Below are positions 18,400 to 28,957 of a DNA stretch of 64,000 bases, one piece after another. This DNA comes from CAWJTV01 sp963845695 (GTDB lineage Bacteria > Planctomycetota > Planctomycetia > Isosphaerales > Isosphaeraceae), in NCBI GenBank assembly GCA_963845695.1, contig CAWJTQ010000012.1:62001-126000 (forward strand), read 5' to 3'. The position numbers were made by a program, and so were the translations under genes. A model generated the notes under the pieces. The model was not told the origin of the DNA. It did no database searches and worked only from the letters and a program-made list of their open reading frames with translations. Each line of letters starts with the position of its first letter. The stretch's first letter is position 1.

Positions 18400-19758
18400 T
18401 CAGATCAGCTCATGGATCGGCTCAGCGGTCCCGGGGAGGATGGAGACCGGTCGGTTGGCCTTGTCCTGGATGAAAGCGTGGGGGTTGATGCCGAGGTTGT
18501 GGTAGATGGTGGCCAGGACGTCCTGATACTGGACCGGCCGGCTGGCGGCCGAGCCGCCGAGCTTGTCGGTCGAACCGATGACCTGGCCGACTTTCATGCC
18601 GCCGCCGAACAAGAGTGCCGAGTTGACGCGGGACCAGTGGTCGCGGCCGGCGGCCTTGTTGATCTTGGGGGTGCGGCCGAACTCGCCCCAGACGACCACG
18701 GTGACGTCACGGTCCAGTCCTCGGAGGTGGATGTCCTCGACGAGCGCCGAGACCCCTTGATCGAAGAGTGGCAGATGTTGACGGAGCCAGGGGAAGTTGC
18801 CGCCATGCGTATCCCAGAATCCGTAGGCGACCGTCACGCATCGCGCGCCGGCCTCGACCAGCCGGCGGGCGATCAGGAACTGGTCGTTCCACATGGGCGC
18901 GGCGTCGCCCAGGGGTTGCTTCGAGCCGATGCCGTAGCGGTCGCGGAGCCTCGGATCCTCGCGGCTGACGTCCAGCGCCCTGGCGACCTTGTCCGAGGTC
19001 AGGACGTCGAAGGCGCGGCGGTAGACGTCGTCCATGCCGCCGGTCTCGGCGTTGTCGAACCGACGGCGGAACTGGTCGAACTGGCCGAGCAGAGCGCGTC
19101 GGCGATCGAACCGGGGAGGCGCGACGTCTGGCGGAGGCTTCAGGAGTGCCAGGTCGTCTCCCTCCATCCGCGATGCCCTGTAGAGAGGGCCGAGGAACCC
19201 GGGCCCCGGGCTGTTGTACGGCTTGTGCTGCATGACCGGAAACAGGTCGATGAACGGCGGCACGATGGGGTCGGCCTGCCCCTGGGTCCGGGCGATCACC
19301 GACCCGAAGCTGGGTTTCCCCTCGCGCTGGCTCTGACCCATGGGGAAGCCGGTGACGTTCTGGAAGCTGGAGTGCTCGTCGCGCAGGCCGACGATCGATC
19401 GGATCACGGCGACCTTGTCCATGACGCCGGCAATTTGGGGCAGCATCTCGCTGATTTGCACGCCGGGCAGTCGGGTCGCGATCGGCTTGAACTCGCCGCG
19501 GATGCCGTCCGGGGCGTCGGGCTTGAGGTCGAAGGTATCCTGGTGCGATGCGCCTCCTGAGAGGTAGATCATGATCACCGATTTGTGCGACGACCGCGCA
19601 GCCCTGTACGGACTCCGGCTGGTCCCCCGCGTCTCGGCCTGGAGCAGCCCGGGGAGACTCAGCCCCCCCATCGCCAGCCCGCCGATCTTGAGGAACGACC
19701 GCCGCGACTGGCCGTCGCAATACCGCGTGTGCCCGCCCGGTCCCCACAAGGTCAGCAT
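18400..19758 (-). CDS. Tat-exported DUF1501 protein (sulfatase-like fold)
   Basis: A 452-residue DUF1501 protein of the alkaline-phosphatase/sulfatase-like superfamily, extremely abundant in planctomycetes. It begins with a twin-arginine signal (SRRSFLKIGGLAMGGLSLPG, arginines at 19-20), so it is folded in the cytoplasm and exported. Metal-site-like motifs include YLSGGASHQDTFDLKPD, WDTHGGNF and VWGEFGRTPKIN. The ATG at 19758 is preceded by GGGAGAG. DUF1501 genes usually stand next to a DUF1549/DUF1553 cytochrome-type partner in planctomycetes, and none is present here, so this is an orphan copy or its partner is elsewhere. Catalytic activity of the family is not established. Confidence 0.92.
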   Translation of the reverse strand: MLTLWGPGGHTRYCDGQSRRSFLKIGGLAMGGLSLPGLLQAETRGTSRSPYRAARSSHKSVIMIYLSGGASHQDTFDLKPDAPDGIRGEFKPIATRLPGVQISEMLPQIAGVMDKVAVIRSIVGLRDEHSSFQNVTGFPMGQSQREGKPSFGSVIARTQGQADPIVPPFIDLFPVMQHKPYNSPGPGFLGPLYRASRMEGDDLALLKPPPDVAPPRFDRRRALLGQFDQFRRRFDNAETGGMDDVYRRAFDVLTSDKVARALDVSREDPRLRDRYGIGSKQPLGDAAPMWNDQFLIARRLVEAGARCVTVAYGFWDTHGGNFPWLRQHLPLFDQGVSALVEDIHLRGLDRDVTVVVWGEFGRTPKINKAAGRDHWSRVNSALLFGGGMKVGQVIGSTDKLGGSAASRPVQYQDVLATIYHNLGINPHAFIQDKANRPVSILPGTAEPIHELI

Positions 19759-20440
19759 GATTGATCTCTCCCTTCCTTCGACGTCGCGTCGAGGCCAGAC
19801 CGTCGTCGGTCCCGTGTCGTCCCGGACCGTCTCCCCATCTCCGACCCGTGTTAAACAATAATGTAACCTGCCGGAGCGGGCAGGGCAAGTGTGCGGTGGC
19901 GATGCGAGGCTGCCATGAGCGCGTCTTCGTAGACGGCAGTTCCGGGCTCGGCGAAACGTTGGCACTGACCGGACGGCGTGCCATGCTGGTTGTGTTGGTG
20001 TAACGTCTTTGATTTCAGGGACTTCGGCAGGAAAACCGGTGCCGCAGATTGGCACTCAGTGGCATGTTTTCAGCACCGGGCTCCCGGTTCTCGATTTGCG
20101 GCGGGGTCTCGAACCGTAGTCAATGATCAGTAGTCGGTGAAGACGGGACAGTGACACAGCCTCGAGCGCCCTGAATCGCTGATGCGCACACGATCTCTAC
20201 TGCTACTCTTATTATGCCTCAGCTTTTGAGACCCGTTAATGCACCTATAGCGGGATTGGCCCATTTTTTTGGCGCAACCCTTTATGTAACTGAGATATAA
20301 AAATTCGGATGCGGGCCGAAAATTGTGAAGTCCCTATCTCGGCGGATGGGTAGGGGTGGGCACAACCCACCTGCCGGCCCAGCGTCGTGGTGGGTAGGGG
20401 GGGACGAATTCGCAAACTCCTCCGGCTCAATCGATTGCGG
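19759..20440. other. Non-coding region upstream of the DUF1501 gene
   Basis: No gene can be supported. It should hold the DUF1501 promoter near 19760-19860, where the DNA is locally less GC-rich. The section 20200-20320 is AT-richer than its surroundings. Confidence 0.4.
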
Positions 20441-20768
20441 CTAGAGCGCCGATCACTTGCATTGCGCACGCCGCGGAGCGCTATGGCAAGGTCTCCCGAC
20501 TTTGCCACCCGGCCGACCGAAGGTCTCCTGTAATGGGATGCGGTTCGTGTGTGCACTATGCATATCCCATTTCCCCGGCGAAACCGGCGACGGTAGCGAC
20601 TCCCCGAGAAGGGCGCAGACGTGAAGGAGACCTTCGGTCCAGCCTGCGGCGGGGTCGGGAGACCCGCGCCCAGCGCCTCTCAAGGAGACCTTCGGTCCAG
20701 CCCGCGGCGGGGTCGGGAGACCCGCGCCCAGCGCCTCGCGTGCGCAACGCAACTGTGAGGTGCTCTAA
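20441..20768. repeat. Large imperfect palindrome made of a dispersed repeat family
   Basis: Two direct units (20624-20679 and 20683-20766) share GGAGACCTTCGGTCCAGCC and GGGTCGGGAGACCCGCGCCC; the second ends in CGTGCGCAACGCAACTG. A divergent inverted copy lies at 20441-20533 (it carries GACCGAAGGTCTCCTG and TTGCATTGCGCACGC). The arms could fold into a long hairpin around a ~90-base loop. Another member is at 28488-28572. Confidence 0.75.
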
Positions 20769-20769
20769 C

Positions 20770-21150
20770 GTGGTAGGGATCTTGACTCATCTCGGTCACA
20801 TCCGGCGTTCGGACACCTGGCGGGAACTCTGGCTCGGACTCGGCATCGCGATCGAATCCTTCGAATCGCTCGGCTTGCCCCTCAACGCCTCGGATGCCGC
20901 GATCTGGAGGACTTGCCAGCGGGAGCAACTCGTGCAGATCACGGAGAACCGGCACGCCGATGAACCGGACTCGCTGGAAATGGTGATCCGGAACGAGCAT
21001 CAGCCGGATAGCTTGCCCGTCGTGACAATCGCGGATCCCCGTCGGATTGCGCGGGATCGGCTCTATGCCCAGACGGTTGCCGAGCGGTTGCTCGACTACC
21101 TGATGCGAATCGACGAGGTCCGCGGGACGGGGCGGATCTACGTGCCGTGA
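20770..21150 (+). CDS. PIN-like (DUF5615-type) protein, possible toxin
   Basis: A 126-residue protein from the GTG at 20770. The core WRTCQREQLVQITENRHADE, then DSLEMVIRNEHQPDSLPVVTI and the ending VRGTGRIYVP, match the pattern of small PIN-like proteins that I recall as DUF5615-related, in which an acidic N-terminal motif and the NRH/D region form the putative RNase site. The N-terminus here lacks the LIDHN-type acidic motif usual for that family, so either the start region is degenerate or the repeat at 20624-20766, which abuts the GTG, has replaced it. No antitoxin partner is evident. Function is inferred only. Confidence 0.45.
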   Translation: MVGILTHLGHIRRSDTWRELWLGLGIAIESFESLGLPLNASDAAIWRTCQREQLVQITENRHADEPDSLEMVIRNEHQPDSLPVVTIADPRRIARDRLYAQTVAERLLDYLMRIDEVRGTGRIYVP

Positions 21151-22446
21151 TCCGCGGATGGAAGGATCTCGATTCCCCGGGCGACGGCGCCCGGCAGGCC
21201 GAACTCCGCGACGGTCGTCATCGTCGAACAGAACAATGATCCCGCGAGCGAGCAGCCGACCGTCCGGGCAACAATCTCCGCTTGATCGACATGTTCTCCG
21301 GCCCTCAAGTCGTCGAGTGCGCGGTGACGGATCCCTTGTCCGCGATCGTCATCGGCCGGGCCTCCGGAGTTGAGCCCCAGATCAGCCGTAATGGGTTGAG
21401 CTGGGAATGAAATTGTACCGCGCGGCTCCATGAGGCAAAGGAGTTAGTCGTGACCGCGGGCGGAGTCCTCATTCTCTCATGCGAAACCGCGCTCCGCACC
21501 CGACACGAGAATCGGTGCGCGCGATGATTGTCGGGTTCTCGGCTCATCGGCTCATGACGTCAATAGGAGCCCCCGAACGCTTCGATCTTCAGCCGGGACG
21601 CGGAGAGCCCGACCGCAGCGGTGGACTTTTCCTTTGGAGAAGATCTGCTCGGCCAGGGCGTCGGATGCGGTGGAGCACCGACAGAGGGAACCGTGAACCC
21701 TCCCGGATCGAAAAGCCTGTTCTGAACGCGATCGATCTCGCGCAGGCGACAGCTTCGGGAGCCTTTCCGGTCCACTTTCGAGGCCGTGGAAGACCGGCTG
21801 ATGCGCGTTGCAGGCAGGGTGAACTGGAACGGAACTCGAGGTAAGCGACCTGGTTCTCTGACCGGAAAGTCGGCGGGGTGGTGTCGAAGTTGATCGCAGC
21901 GATCAACAGAACTCGTCCGGGTCTCGACCCTCGCCACAAGTTGTTGGCGGAATCTCACTTGGAGGAGCGACTCATGAGATGCCCCTATCTGCGATTCGGA
22001 TCGTTCAACCTGCCTCGGAAGCGTACTCGTCGTGGGCGATGGTCGCTCGCCGCCGAACGGATTCACCATCCACGCGAGCCGGCAGAGGCTCGATTCTGAG
22101 AGACCAGGGCCTCCGTAGGTCCTTCCCTGTCTTCGTGAGCAAGATTCACGGTTGAAGAGCCAAAACCGGTGATGAACGCTGAGGATTCTGGAAGCTAGGC
22201 AAGCTTTCATTGACCTTGCTACTTGATTTGACTCGCATGCAGGATTACAACATCGGATTCAGGGAACCACGCAGGTTTGAGGAGTATCGGCAAGGTGAGC
22301 CCAGGGCGAGGATGCCCGAGAGTGGCTCGGCCTGGATGCCGTCCCCGTCGGTCGGATTGTCCCATTCTGGGTTTCGCTTTCAACGTCCGTCTCGATCCGT
22401 TCAGTGTCGGTGACCGTCCATGACCGTGGCAAATCCGAAAGGCCCA
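21151..22446. other. 1.3-kb stretch without a recognisable gene
   Basis: Several frames of 70-216 codons are open on both strands but none has protein-like composition over its length, a ribosome-binding site or a family pattern. A minus-strand frame ending at 21138 reads plausibly over LRAGEHVDQAEIVARTVG and may be debris of another small toxin-like gene. Otherwise I see nothing. Confidence 0.35.
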
Positions 22447-22520
22447 TACGAGCCCGACGCGCTAGCGAGTGCATTCCGGCGGATACCATCCCATGCACTC
22501 GCTGGCGCTTCGGGCTCGTA
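22447..22520. repeat. Long palindrome, 28-base arms
   Basis: The arms 22447-22474 (ACGAGCCCGACGCGCTAGCG) and 22493-22520 (CTGGCGCTTCGGGCTCGTA) are inverted copies matching at 26 of 28 positions around an 18-base loop. It lies 37 bases before the start of the surface-protein gene, so it could act as an attenuator, or be a mobile REP-like element. Confidence 0.8.
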
Positions 22521-22557
22521 AGAATCACTCATCGCGATCCACCTGGAGAGACCTCCC

Positions 22558-24206
22558 ATGAACCGCCGTTCTGCGCAGTCCGCGAGCCGTCAGGGTGTCG
22601 TTTCTCGTCGTCGGCAGAAGGAGCGGGTGCTCCAGCCTTTCTTCGAGGTCATGGAAGACCGGACGATGCTGGATACCGGCGGACTGCCGGCCGCGATCGT
22701 GGTGGGCCGGACGCTGGCGACGCCGTCGACGGCGGCCTCGGACACACCCGCGCCGTCGTATTTCGTCGGCGAGGTCGAGAACAACCAGGTCACGATCACG
22801 TACACGGTCTACAACGAGCAGGCCGGTACGGAGACCGGCGTCTTGCTGACAGATACGCTCGAGCCCGGCGTGACCGTCGTCAGCTCATCCGTGACCCTCG
22901 ACGGCACAACGACCACGCAACTTCCCGACCAGAGCGGCCAGAACCTGGCCTGGAGCCTGGCCCCGATCCAGGGATACGATCGCGAGAGCGCGGCGCTGAC
23001 GGTCAGCCTGCCCGCGCTGGGCGCGGGTCTCACGACCCCGTTCGCAATCGACACCGGCGCAGGCGTTCGCCATGCTCGACGCCGGCGCCGTGTCGGCCAC
23101 CACGCCGGCGGCGACGGTCCAGCCGGGGAACGTCTCCGACCCCAGCCTGCTGGCCGCGACGGTCGATGCCGATACGAACGATCCGTTCATCCAGGAAGAG
23201 GCCGCGGCGCTCGAGCTACGATCCGACTCAGATCTTCAACTTCCTGCACACGCAGATCGGCTACAACTCGTACCTGGGCTCGGTCCGCGGCGCGCGGGGG
23301 ACGCTCTGGTCGAACGCCGGCAATGCGCTCGACGTCGCCAGCCTGGGCGTGGCCCTGATGCGCGGCTCGGGCATCCCGGCGCAGTACGCCTCGGGGACGC
23401 TCTCGCAGAGCCAGGCCCAGACCTTGATCCTCTCGATGTTCCCGGCCAGCTATCAGACGGTCGGCTACATCCCGTCCGGCACGCAGACCTCCGACCCGGC
23501 CAACGACCCGCAGCTCCTCTCCGAGACCGAATCGCACGACTGGTTCCAGTTCGACACCGGCAGCGGCATGACCGACGCCGACCCGCTCATGGCGGGCGCG
23601 ACGATCGGTCAGACGTTCACGACGGCCACCGGCACGTTCACGGCCGTGTCGCAGAGCCTGGAGGCGACAACCGAAATCACGCTGAATGCCGAGTTCTATA
23701 ATCAGATCGGCGAGCTGTTCGGTCAGCTCCTCGGGGGGTCGGGCCTTTCGACAACAACCGTTCTCAATCAGACGTTCGACGACGATTATCTGGTGGGCCG
23801 GCCTCTCACGATCGGGAATCTCGTCAACAGTTCATCCATCGGCGCATTATTTGTTACCGCAACAACCAATACGTACACCCCTTACATCGTCATCGGAAAT
23901 GATGCCCTTCCCGATTCCCAGTTGCCCGAGGCGATCACGGGGACGCCCTACCAGGAAGTGATCACGAACTTCCCGCTGGCCAGCCAGATCTTGAGCGGTT
24001 TATTTCTGAATGTCACCTTGAGTGGACCGGGGACTGCCTCGCAATCCTTCAGCCGAGCCCTTGTTGATCGCATCGGATACGCCGCAAGGCAAGGCATGGC
24101 TCCGCCCGAGAACCTCTCAGTCAGCCCGTCTGATCCTCCTATTATAACGCCGTTCGACGTAACGACACTGAACGTCCTTCCTGGACTTCAAAGTCCCGGC
24201 GCGGCA
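22558..24206 (+). pseudogene. Surface/adhesin-like protein, 5' part (transglutaminase-like domain), two frameshifts
   Basis: First half of a large exported protein. The N-terminus RRRQKERVLQPFFEVMEDRTML resembles the basic start and ExMEDRxxL motif used by giant planctomycete surface proteins. A CARDB/DUF11-like beta domain follows. Frame 1 carries the protein to ~23060, frame 2 (AFAMLDAGAVSATTP) to ~23212 and frame 3 (SYDPTQIFNFLHTQIGYN) onward, so two small indels are needed. Frame 3 contains a transglutaminase-like module (TLWSNAGNALDVASLGVALM, RGSGIPAQYASG) of the type without an obvious catalytic cysteine. The frame is cut at 24207 by an insertion sequence, and the matching 3' half resumes at about 25502. 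Confidence 0.75.
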
Positions 24207-25494
24207 CAGGGCCAGCGCTAACTAACGTACTATCCCGGTAAGGACTTCCATCAAGAACTTGTCGGACCATCCGCAGGCCCGGCGTTTCTTGGCGATGCGC
24301 CCCTTGCCTGGATGCTGCTTCAGCAGCGACAGCGTCAGCCGATTCAGCCACGCGAAGTTCTCCCGCAACGACTGCTCGCGGATCCGCGACTCGTCCTCGC
24401 GATCGGTCACATCGAGGGTCCAGTGACACGTGTTCTCGATGCCCCAGTGCGATCGCACGGCGTGAGCGAATCGCTTCACTTCGACGGTCAGGCTGCTGAT
24501 GTCATAGCGCACCTCGACGCTCGCCTTGCCGTCGCGAAGGCCTGCGCGATGTCACCACGCCGATCGACTTCAGATCCTTCCATTGCGACTTCCCCGGCAG
24601 ATCCTCGGGAACCGGCAGTTGCAGGTAGGTCCGCTCCTCCTCGCGGCCGTGGCCCTTCTCTCGGACGACCAACGCGGTGGTGCCGATGTCGTCTCCCTCG
24701 AGCCGTTCGTCGATGTGGTCGATGACGGCCTGATGCCGCGTCTCCTGGTTGCCCTTCAGCGCCAGCACGTAGTCGGCCTTGCCGCGGATGATCTCCTCGG
24801 CGATCGCCTTCTGCGCCCCCATGGCGTCGATCGTGATGATCGCCCCCTTGATGTCCACCAGCCGCAGCAACTCGGAGATCGCCGTGATCTCGTTGGACTT
24901 CTCGGCCCAGGCCACCTGGCCGAGCGTCAGGCCGAATTCGCTGGCCCAGATGCTCACCGAGTGCAAGGCGCCCAGGCCGTTCTTGCGGTCGTGGCTGCGG
25001 CGCAGCGTCTTGCCATCGACGGCCAGAACCGGCGGCTCGACGCCGCTGGCCTCGGCGGCTGTGGCGCAGAGCGCCTCGAGCCATCCGATGAAGCACTTCT
25101 GGAAGGCGGCCGGCTGAAGCGCCATGAGGACGCGGCGGAAGACATCCTTGCCGGGAACACCGGCGGGCAGCCCCAGCGCCGCGACGAGAACCTCTTCCTT
25201 GATCGCCGCCCACTCGGCGATCCCCGTCGGGCCGGAGGCTCCGGCGAGCACGCCCAGCACGGCGATGACGAGGACCGCGACGAACGGATGACGACGGTTG
25301 ATGCTGGAGCGAGGGTCCTCCAGGTCCTGGAAGTGGGCCACGATCTCAGCGAGCGAAATACCCCGGGAGCTCGCCATCGTTCGGTCCTCCGCGCGTCACC
25401 TGATTTCGGATCACGTGGAGGCCATTGTACGAATCCAGCGATCGGGGCGCAAGCATTACAAATTACCAAGATTGCCCAGAGTGCGCTAGCCCTG
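24207..25494 (-). mobile_element. ISAs1-family insertion sequence, about 1288 bp
   Basis: The terminal inverted repeats are CAGGGCCAGCGC at the left end and, read inward from the right end, CAGGGCTAGCGC, matching at 11 of 12 positions and typical of ISAs1 ends. A single transposase gene fills the element. Flanking bases (CGGCGCGGCA and CCCCTTTTCC) show no target duplication, which suggests a deletion or recombination at insertion. The element sits inside the surface-protein gene. Confidence 0.85.
24222..25377 (-). pseudogene. ISAs1-family DDE transposase, frameshifted
   Basis: Cuts and joins IS ends. The N-terminal 280 residues (start ATG 25377, MASSRGISLAEIVAHFQDLE) carry the first two catalytic aspartates in VLAVDGKTLR and IITIDAMGAQ, plus YVLALKGNQ. 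The last quarter (RFAHAVRSHWGIENTCHW with the catalytic glutamate, then DREDESRIR) is in another frame, reached by a one-base shift near 24540 (DGKASVEVRYDISSL). Unless the shift is an assembly error, the element cannot move by itself. Confidence 0.88.
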
Positions 25495-25501
25495 CCCCTT
25501 T

Positions 25502-28057
25502 TCCGGCTTTTCTTATTACACAGGCAGCGTGACCTTGACCGTCCTCAACATCACCAACCCGGAGAACCCGCAGATCGTCGGTTCCACGCTCGTCACACAG
25601 GAAGCTTCCTACATCCCGGGCGACTCGGGCGGGAAACTTGAAGCAGCCTCGCTGGGCAACGGCGATTTCCTGGTCAGCGATGTCGCGCTCAACGGCAAAC
25701 CGGTCGTCCTGCTCGTCGATCCCAGCGACCCGAACAACCTGGCCGTCAGTGCCATCTCGGTCCCCAGCGCGGTGCACGGGATCACCGTTGCGGGCGATCT
25801 GATGTATGCCACCACGGCGTCGGGCCTGTCCATCTACCAGGTCGGCCAGCTCATCAGCGATCCGGTGACGATTTCGGTCCAGGTGCCCACCGGAACCAGT
25901 GTGAGCGGCTCCTTCAACGACCCGGCGACGATCACGACCAGCGGAAACGTCGACACGCTCGAATGGACTCGCAATTTCGCCTACGGCAGCACCAGCTTCA
26001 CGTTCACCTGGCAATCGAGTGTGAGCAACATTCAGGCCGGCCAGACGCAGGATGTGACGCTGGGAACGACCCTCGACTTCACGACCCAGGGCACGCCCGG
26101 GACAGTGACACTCCCTGCCACTACTGTAACCGGCGTGGCAATTATCGGCGTTTCGCCAGCATCCCAGACTGCTCAGCCCGGTGCAACCGCGACCTACGAC
26201 GTGCGGCTGTTCAACCCGACCGGCACCGGCGTCAACTATTCACTGGGTATATCGGGATTGCCCCAGGACTGGACGACGAACCTTCCCGGCTCCGTATCGG
26301 TTCCAGCCGATGGATCGGTCAACGTATCCCTGGTAGTCACGAGCGGCGTGACCGACCCACTTGGCACGACTTCGTTCACCGTCACGGCGGAGAACGGCGA
26401 CGGGGCCAGCGGCTCCGCGACGGCCAGCTTCACCCTCGCGGGCCAGCCGGTCCTTGTGCCTGATGACCAGTCGCACGGAATCGTCGCGTCGATCACTCCG
26501 ACGCAGGCCACCGCGGGCCAAGGGACGTCCGCCCAATATGTCGTCCAACTGACCAACACGGGCAGCGCCGAGGATACGTTCTCACTGGCCGCCACGGGCC
26601 TACCAACGGGAGTGACGGCCACGTTTGGCGAGGCCACGATCGACATTCCGCCGGGCGCGAGCAACTTCCGCGACATGCGTCTGAGCCTCAGCGTCGCGAA
26701 GGGAACCACGCCCGGCAGCTATCCGTTCACCGTGACGGCGACGTCCACCAGCGATCCCACCGTGACCAGCGCGACGAATGGCACGCTCACCATGACAGCC
26801 GGAGGTGTTCAAGTCACGCTCAATCCTGGATCGGGTGCGCCGGGCAGCGGATTCCAGGCAACGGTGACCAATACGGGCACCGTGGCGGATACCTACAACC
26901 TGGCCCTGGCCGGTCCGGCCGCGCTGGTGGCCAGCCTGGGGACGATGAAAGTGACCCTGGCGCCGGGAGCCTCGCAGGTCGTGCCGATCAGTACGGGGGC
27001 CGTCGATTTCGCCGTGCAGGGGATGCTGGGTCTGACCGCGATGGCCACGTCGACGACCAACCCGGCGATCCAGAACGCGGCCTCGGCCGACCTGGCGATC
27101 CCGGCCACTTCGGGGATGACCGCCGAGTTCAGCCCGGCGACCCAGACGCTCTCCGCGCCCGGCACGGCCACGTTCCTGTTGATGGTCCACAACACCGGCA
27201 ACACCGAGGACTCCTACAGCGCGACGATCATCGGAGCCAATGGGCCGATCACGGCGACGCTCGTCGGCCTGGACGGGTCGCCGACGCAATCGATCCCGAC
27301 CTTCATCCTGCCGGGCCTGTCCACCGGTGCCATCGAGCTTCAGGTTGACCTCTCGGCCGTGGGGACGGGGACCGTCACGGTTCAGGTCAAGTCGTTGACC
27401 AAAGCCGAGACTGCGTCGCCCGATGCGGTGACGATCCTGAACTCGGTCCGGGTTCAACCGCAGCCCAAGCCATCTCCGACGCTCACCCCGGGTCCCCAGG
27501 TCGTCAAGGTTCAACGCTACGGCTACCACGCAATGCCGACGACCCTCGTCCTGACGTTCGACCAGGCGCTCGATCCGGCCACAGCGGAGGATGTCCACAA
27601 TTACCGGATCGTCGGACTACATGGACATCGGATCAAGATCCTCCGCGCGGTTTACGACGCGACTCTACAAACGGTCACGCTCCATCCCGCACAGCGGCTC
27701 AGCATCCATCATCATTACCGGGTCACGGTCATCGGCACTGGGTTGCAGGGCGTGAGCAACACCAGCGGACAGCAACTCGACAGCGTCGCTGGCGGTCGGC
27801 CGGGCGACGATCACCTCACACTCACCGGGCGTGACCTGGTGCTGGACCACGTGTCGCGAAGATTCCTGATCCAAAACCAGATCATTCGGACCGATCCACC
27901 TTCGAAGGTTCGTCACAAAGATCCAGCGCCCGCGACCCATGCCAAGAGGGTCGGGGTTCACCCCCATGGACCGCTCAGGAAGCCAGGCTCGGCCTCGGGT
28001 CCCATTCTCCTCTTGGCCCGCAGATCCCACCATGAGCTGAGGGCTGTTCGAGAATGA
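25502..28057 (+). pseudogene. Surface/adhesin-like protein, 3' part (repeated Ig-like domains)
   Basis: Continuation of the gene broken by the IS. The frame is already open before its first internal GTG at 25529 (FSYYTGSVTLTVLNITNPEN). It begins with a beta-propeller-like segment (LVTQEASYIPGDSGG to LSIYQVGQL), then at least four immunoglobulin-like CARDB/NPCBM-type domains of ~110 residues, each with a NTGxxxDxYxL core, and ends with an SbsA-type Ig domain (TLVLTFDQALDPATAEDVHN, YRI). The last ~90 residues are basic and look frameshifted. No start codon with a ribosome-binding site is evident, so expression as a separate protein is unlikely. Confidence 0.75.
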
Positions 28058-28058
28058 C

Positions 28059-28449
28059 TTGAACAACCACCACATGCCGACGGGCAAGCCGGTGCTGAGT
28101 GGGTTCGAGCTCGAGTTCAGCTCGGCGATGAACGCGGCCACGGCGGGGAATGCGAGCAACTACCAGTTGGGTTGGACCTCCACCAAAGAAGGTCAAGAAG
28201 AAGGTCGTGACGATCCTTCATCCCGTTGCGTTCCACGTGCATTACAGCGACTCGAACGACTCGGTGAACTTGCTCCTGAGCCGGGAAGAGGCATTCGCGA
28301 AGGGCGGGGAATTCACGGTGATCGCCGCGCCTCCGGATGGGGTGAGCAGCGCCTCGGGCGTCTTGCTGGATGGGAACGACGCAGGCGTCGCGGGCGACGA
28401 CGGGGTGTTCACGATCCTGCCGAAGGCGCGGGGGATCACGCGGGGGTAG
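28059..28449 (+). pseudogene. Remnant of an SbsA-type Ig domain from a second surface protein
   Basis: The reading LSGFELEFSSAMNAATAGNA (frame 3) followed, after a frameshift near 28185, by VKKKVVTILHPVAFHVHYSD and SREEAFAKGGEFTVIAAPP (frame 1) reconstructs the C-terminal Ig-like domain usual in planctomycete surface proteins. It has no start, signal or upstream domains. It lies directly after the broken surface gene and may be either its displaced end or the tail of a deleted neighbour. Confidence 0.65.
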
Positions 28450-28487
28450 GGGCGTCGTGTGAGTCAGGAGGCCCGCGCCTGGTGCGG

Positions 28488-28572
28488 GGGAGACCTGCGG
28501 TCCAGTTCGGGGCGGGGTCGGGAGACCCGCGCCCAGCGCCTCGCGTGCGCAACGCAACTGTGAGGCGCTCTC
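28488..28572. repeat. Dispersed palindromic repeat, third direct copy
   Basis: Matches the 20683-20766 unit closely: GGGTCGGGAGACCCGCGCCC, then CAGCGCCTCGCGTGCGCAAC. The internal GGGTC...GACCC is self-complementary. It follows the surface-protein remnant and precedes a convergent gene, so it may also serve as a terminator. Confidence 0.75.
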
Positions 28573-28589
28573 ATTCAACGGTACTGGCT

Positions 28590-28907
28590 CTAACCCCGAA
28601 ACTTGGTCTTGGGGGCCTTTTCCACCAGCTCGTGCAGGGTGTGCATGATGTTGTAAGCGGAGAGCTCGCAGAGCAGATGCGTCACCTCCTCGTGAAGATC
28701 GTCGCCGAGCTTGGGCTCGACGGCCTTCATCAGGGCGACGACTCGGGCTTCCTGCGCCTGGAGTTCATGGGCCTCGATGCGGCCGTCGGCCATCGCGTCC
28801 AGGAACGTCCCGAGCCGTTCCGCGTACTGGCCGATCAGCGGGGTGTCGGTCGTCGCGTCCAGCCAATCGGTGCGACTGTTGCCGGGGGTGTCGGTCTTCT
28901 TGCTCAT
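28590..28907 (-). CDS. Small conserved helical protein, unknown function
   Basis: About 105 residues from the ATG at 28907 (MSKKTDTPGNSRTDWLDATT), with GAGG eight bases upstream; the earlier in-frame start gives a disordered basic leader. The protein is strongly helical and acidic (LIGQYAERLGTFLDAMADG, then IEAHELQAQEARVVALMKAV) and ends KTKFRG. It lies downstream of the AAA ATPase on the same strand, separated by the 81-bp array. I recognise no family; a small ATPase-associated adaptor is one guess. Confidence 0.6.
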   Translation of the reverse strand: MSKKTDTPGNSRTDWLDATTDTPLIGQYAERLGTFLDAMADGRIEAHELQAQEARVVALMKAVEPKLGDDLHEEVTHLLCELSAYNIMHTLHELVEKAPKTKFRG

Positions 28908-28957
28908 GATGATTGCCTCGTCTTGGTGATCGGGTCTTCGTTTAGTGGGTGTACGAG

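Noticed and set aside
18334..19560. 408-codon plus-strand frame
   Set aside because: Antisense to the DUF1501 gene, which has clear family motifs and a Tat signal.
24197..25504. Target-site duplication of the IS
   Set aside because: The ten bases on each side do not match.
24526..25641. 371-codon plus-strand frame
   Set aside because: Antisense to the ISAs1 transposase.
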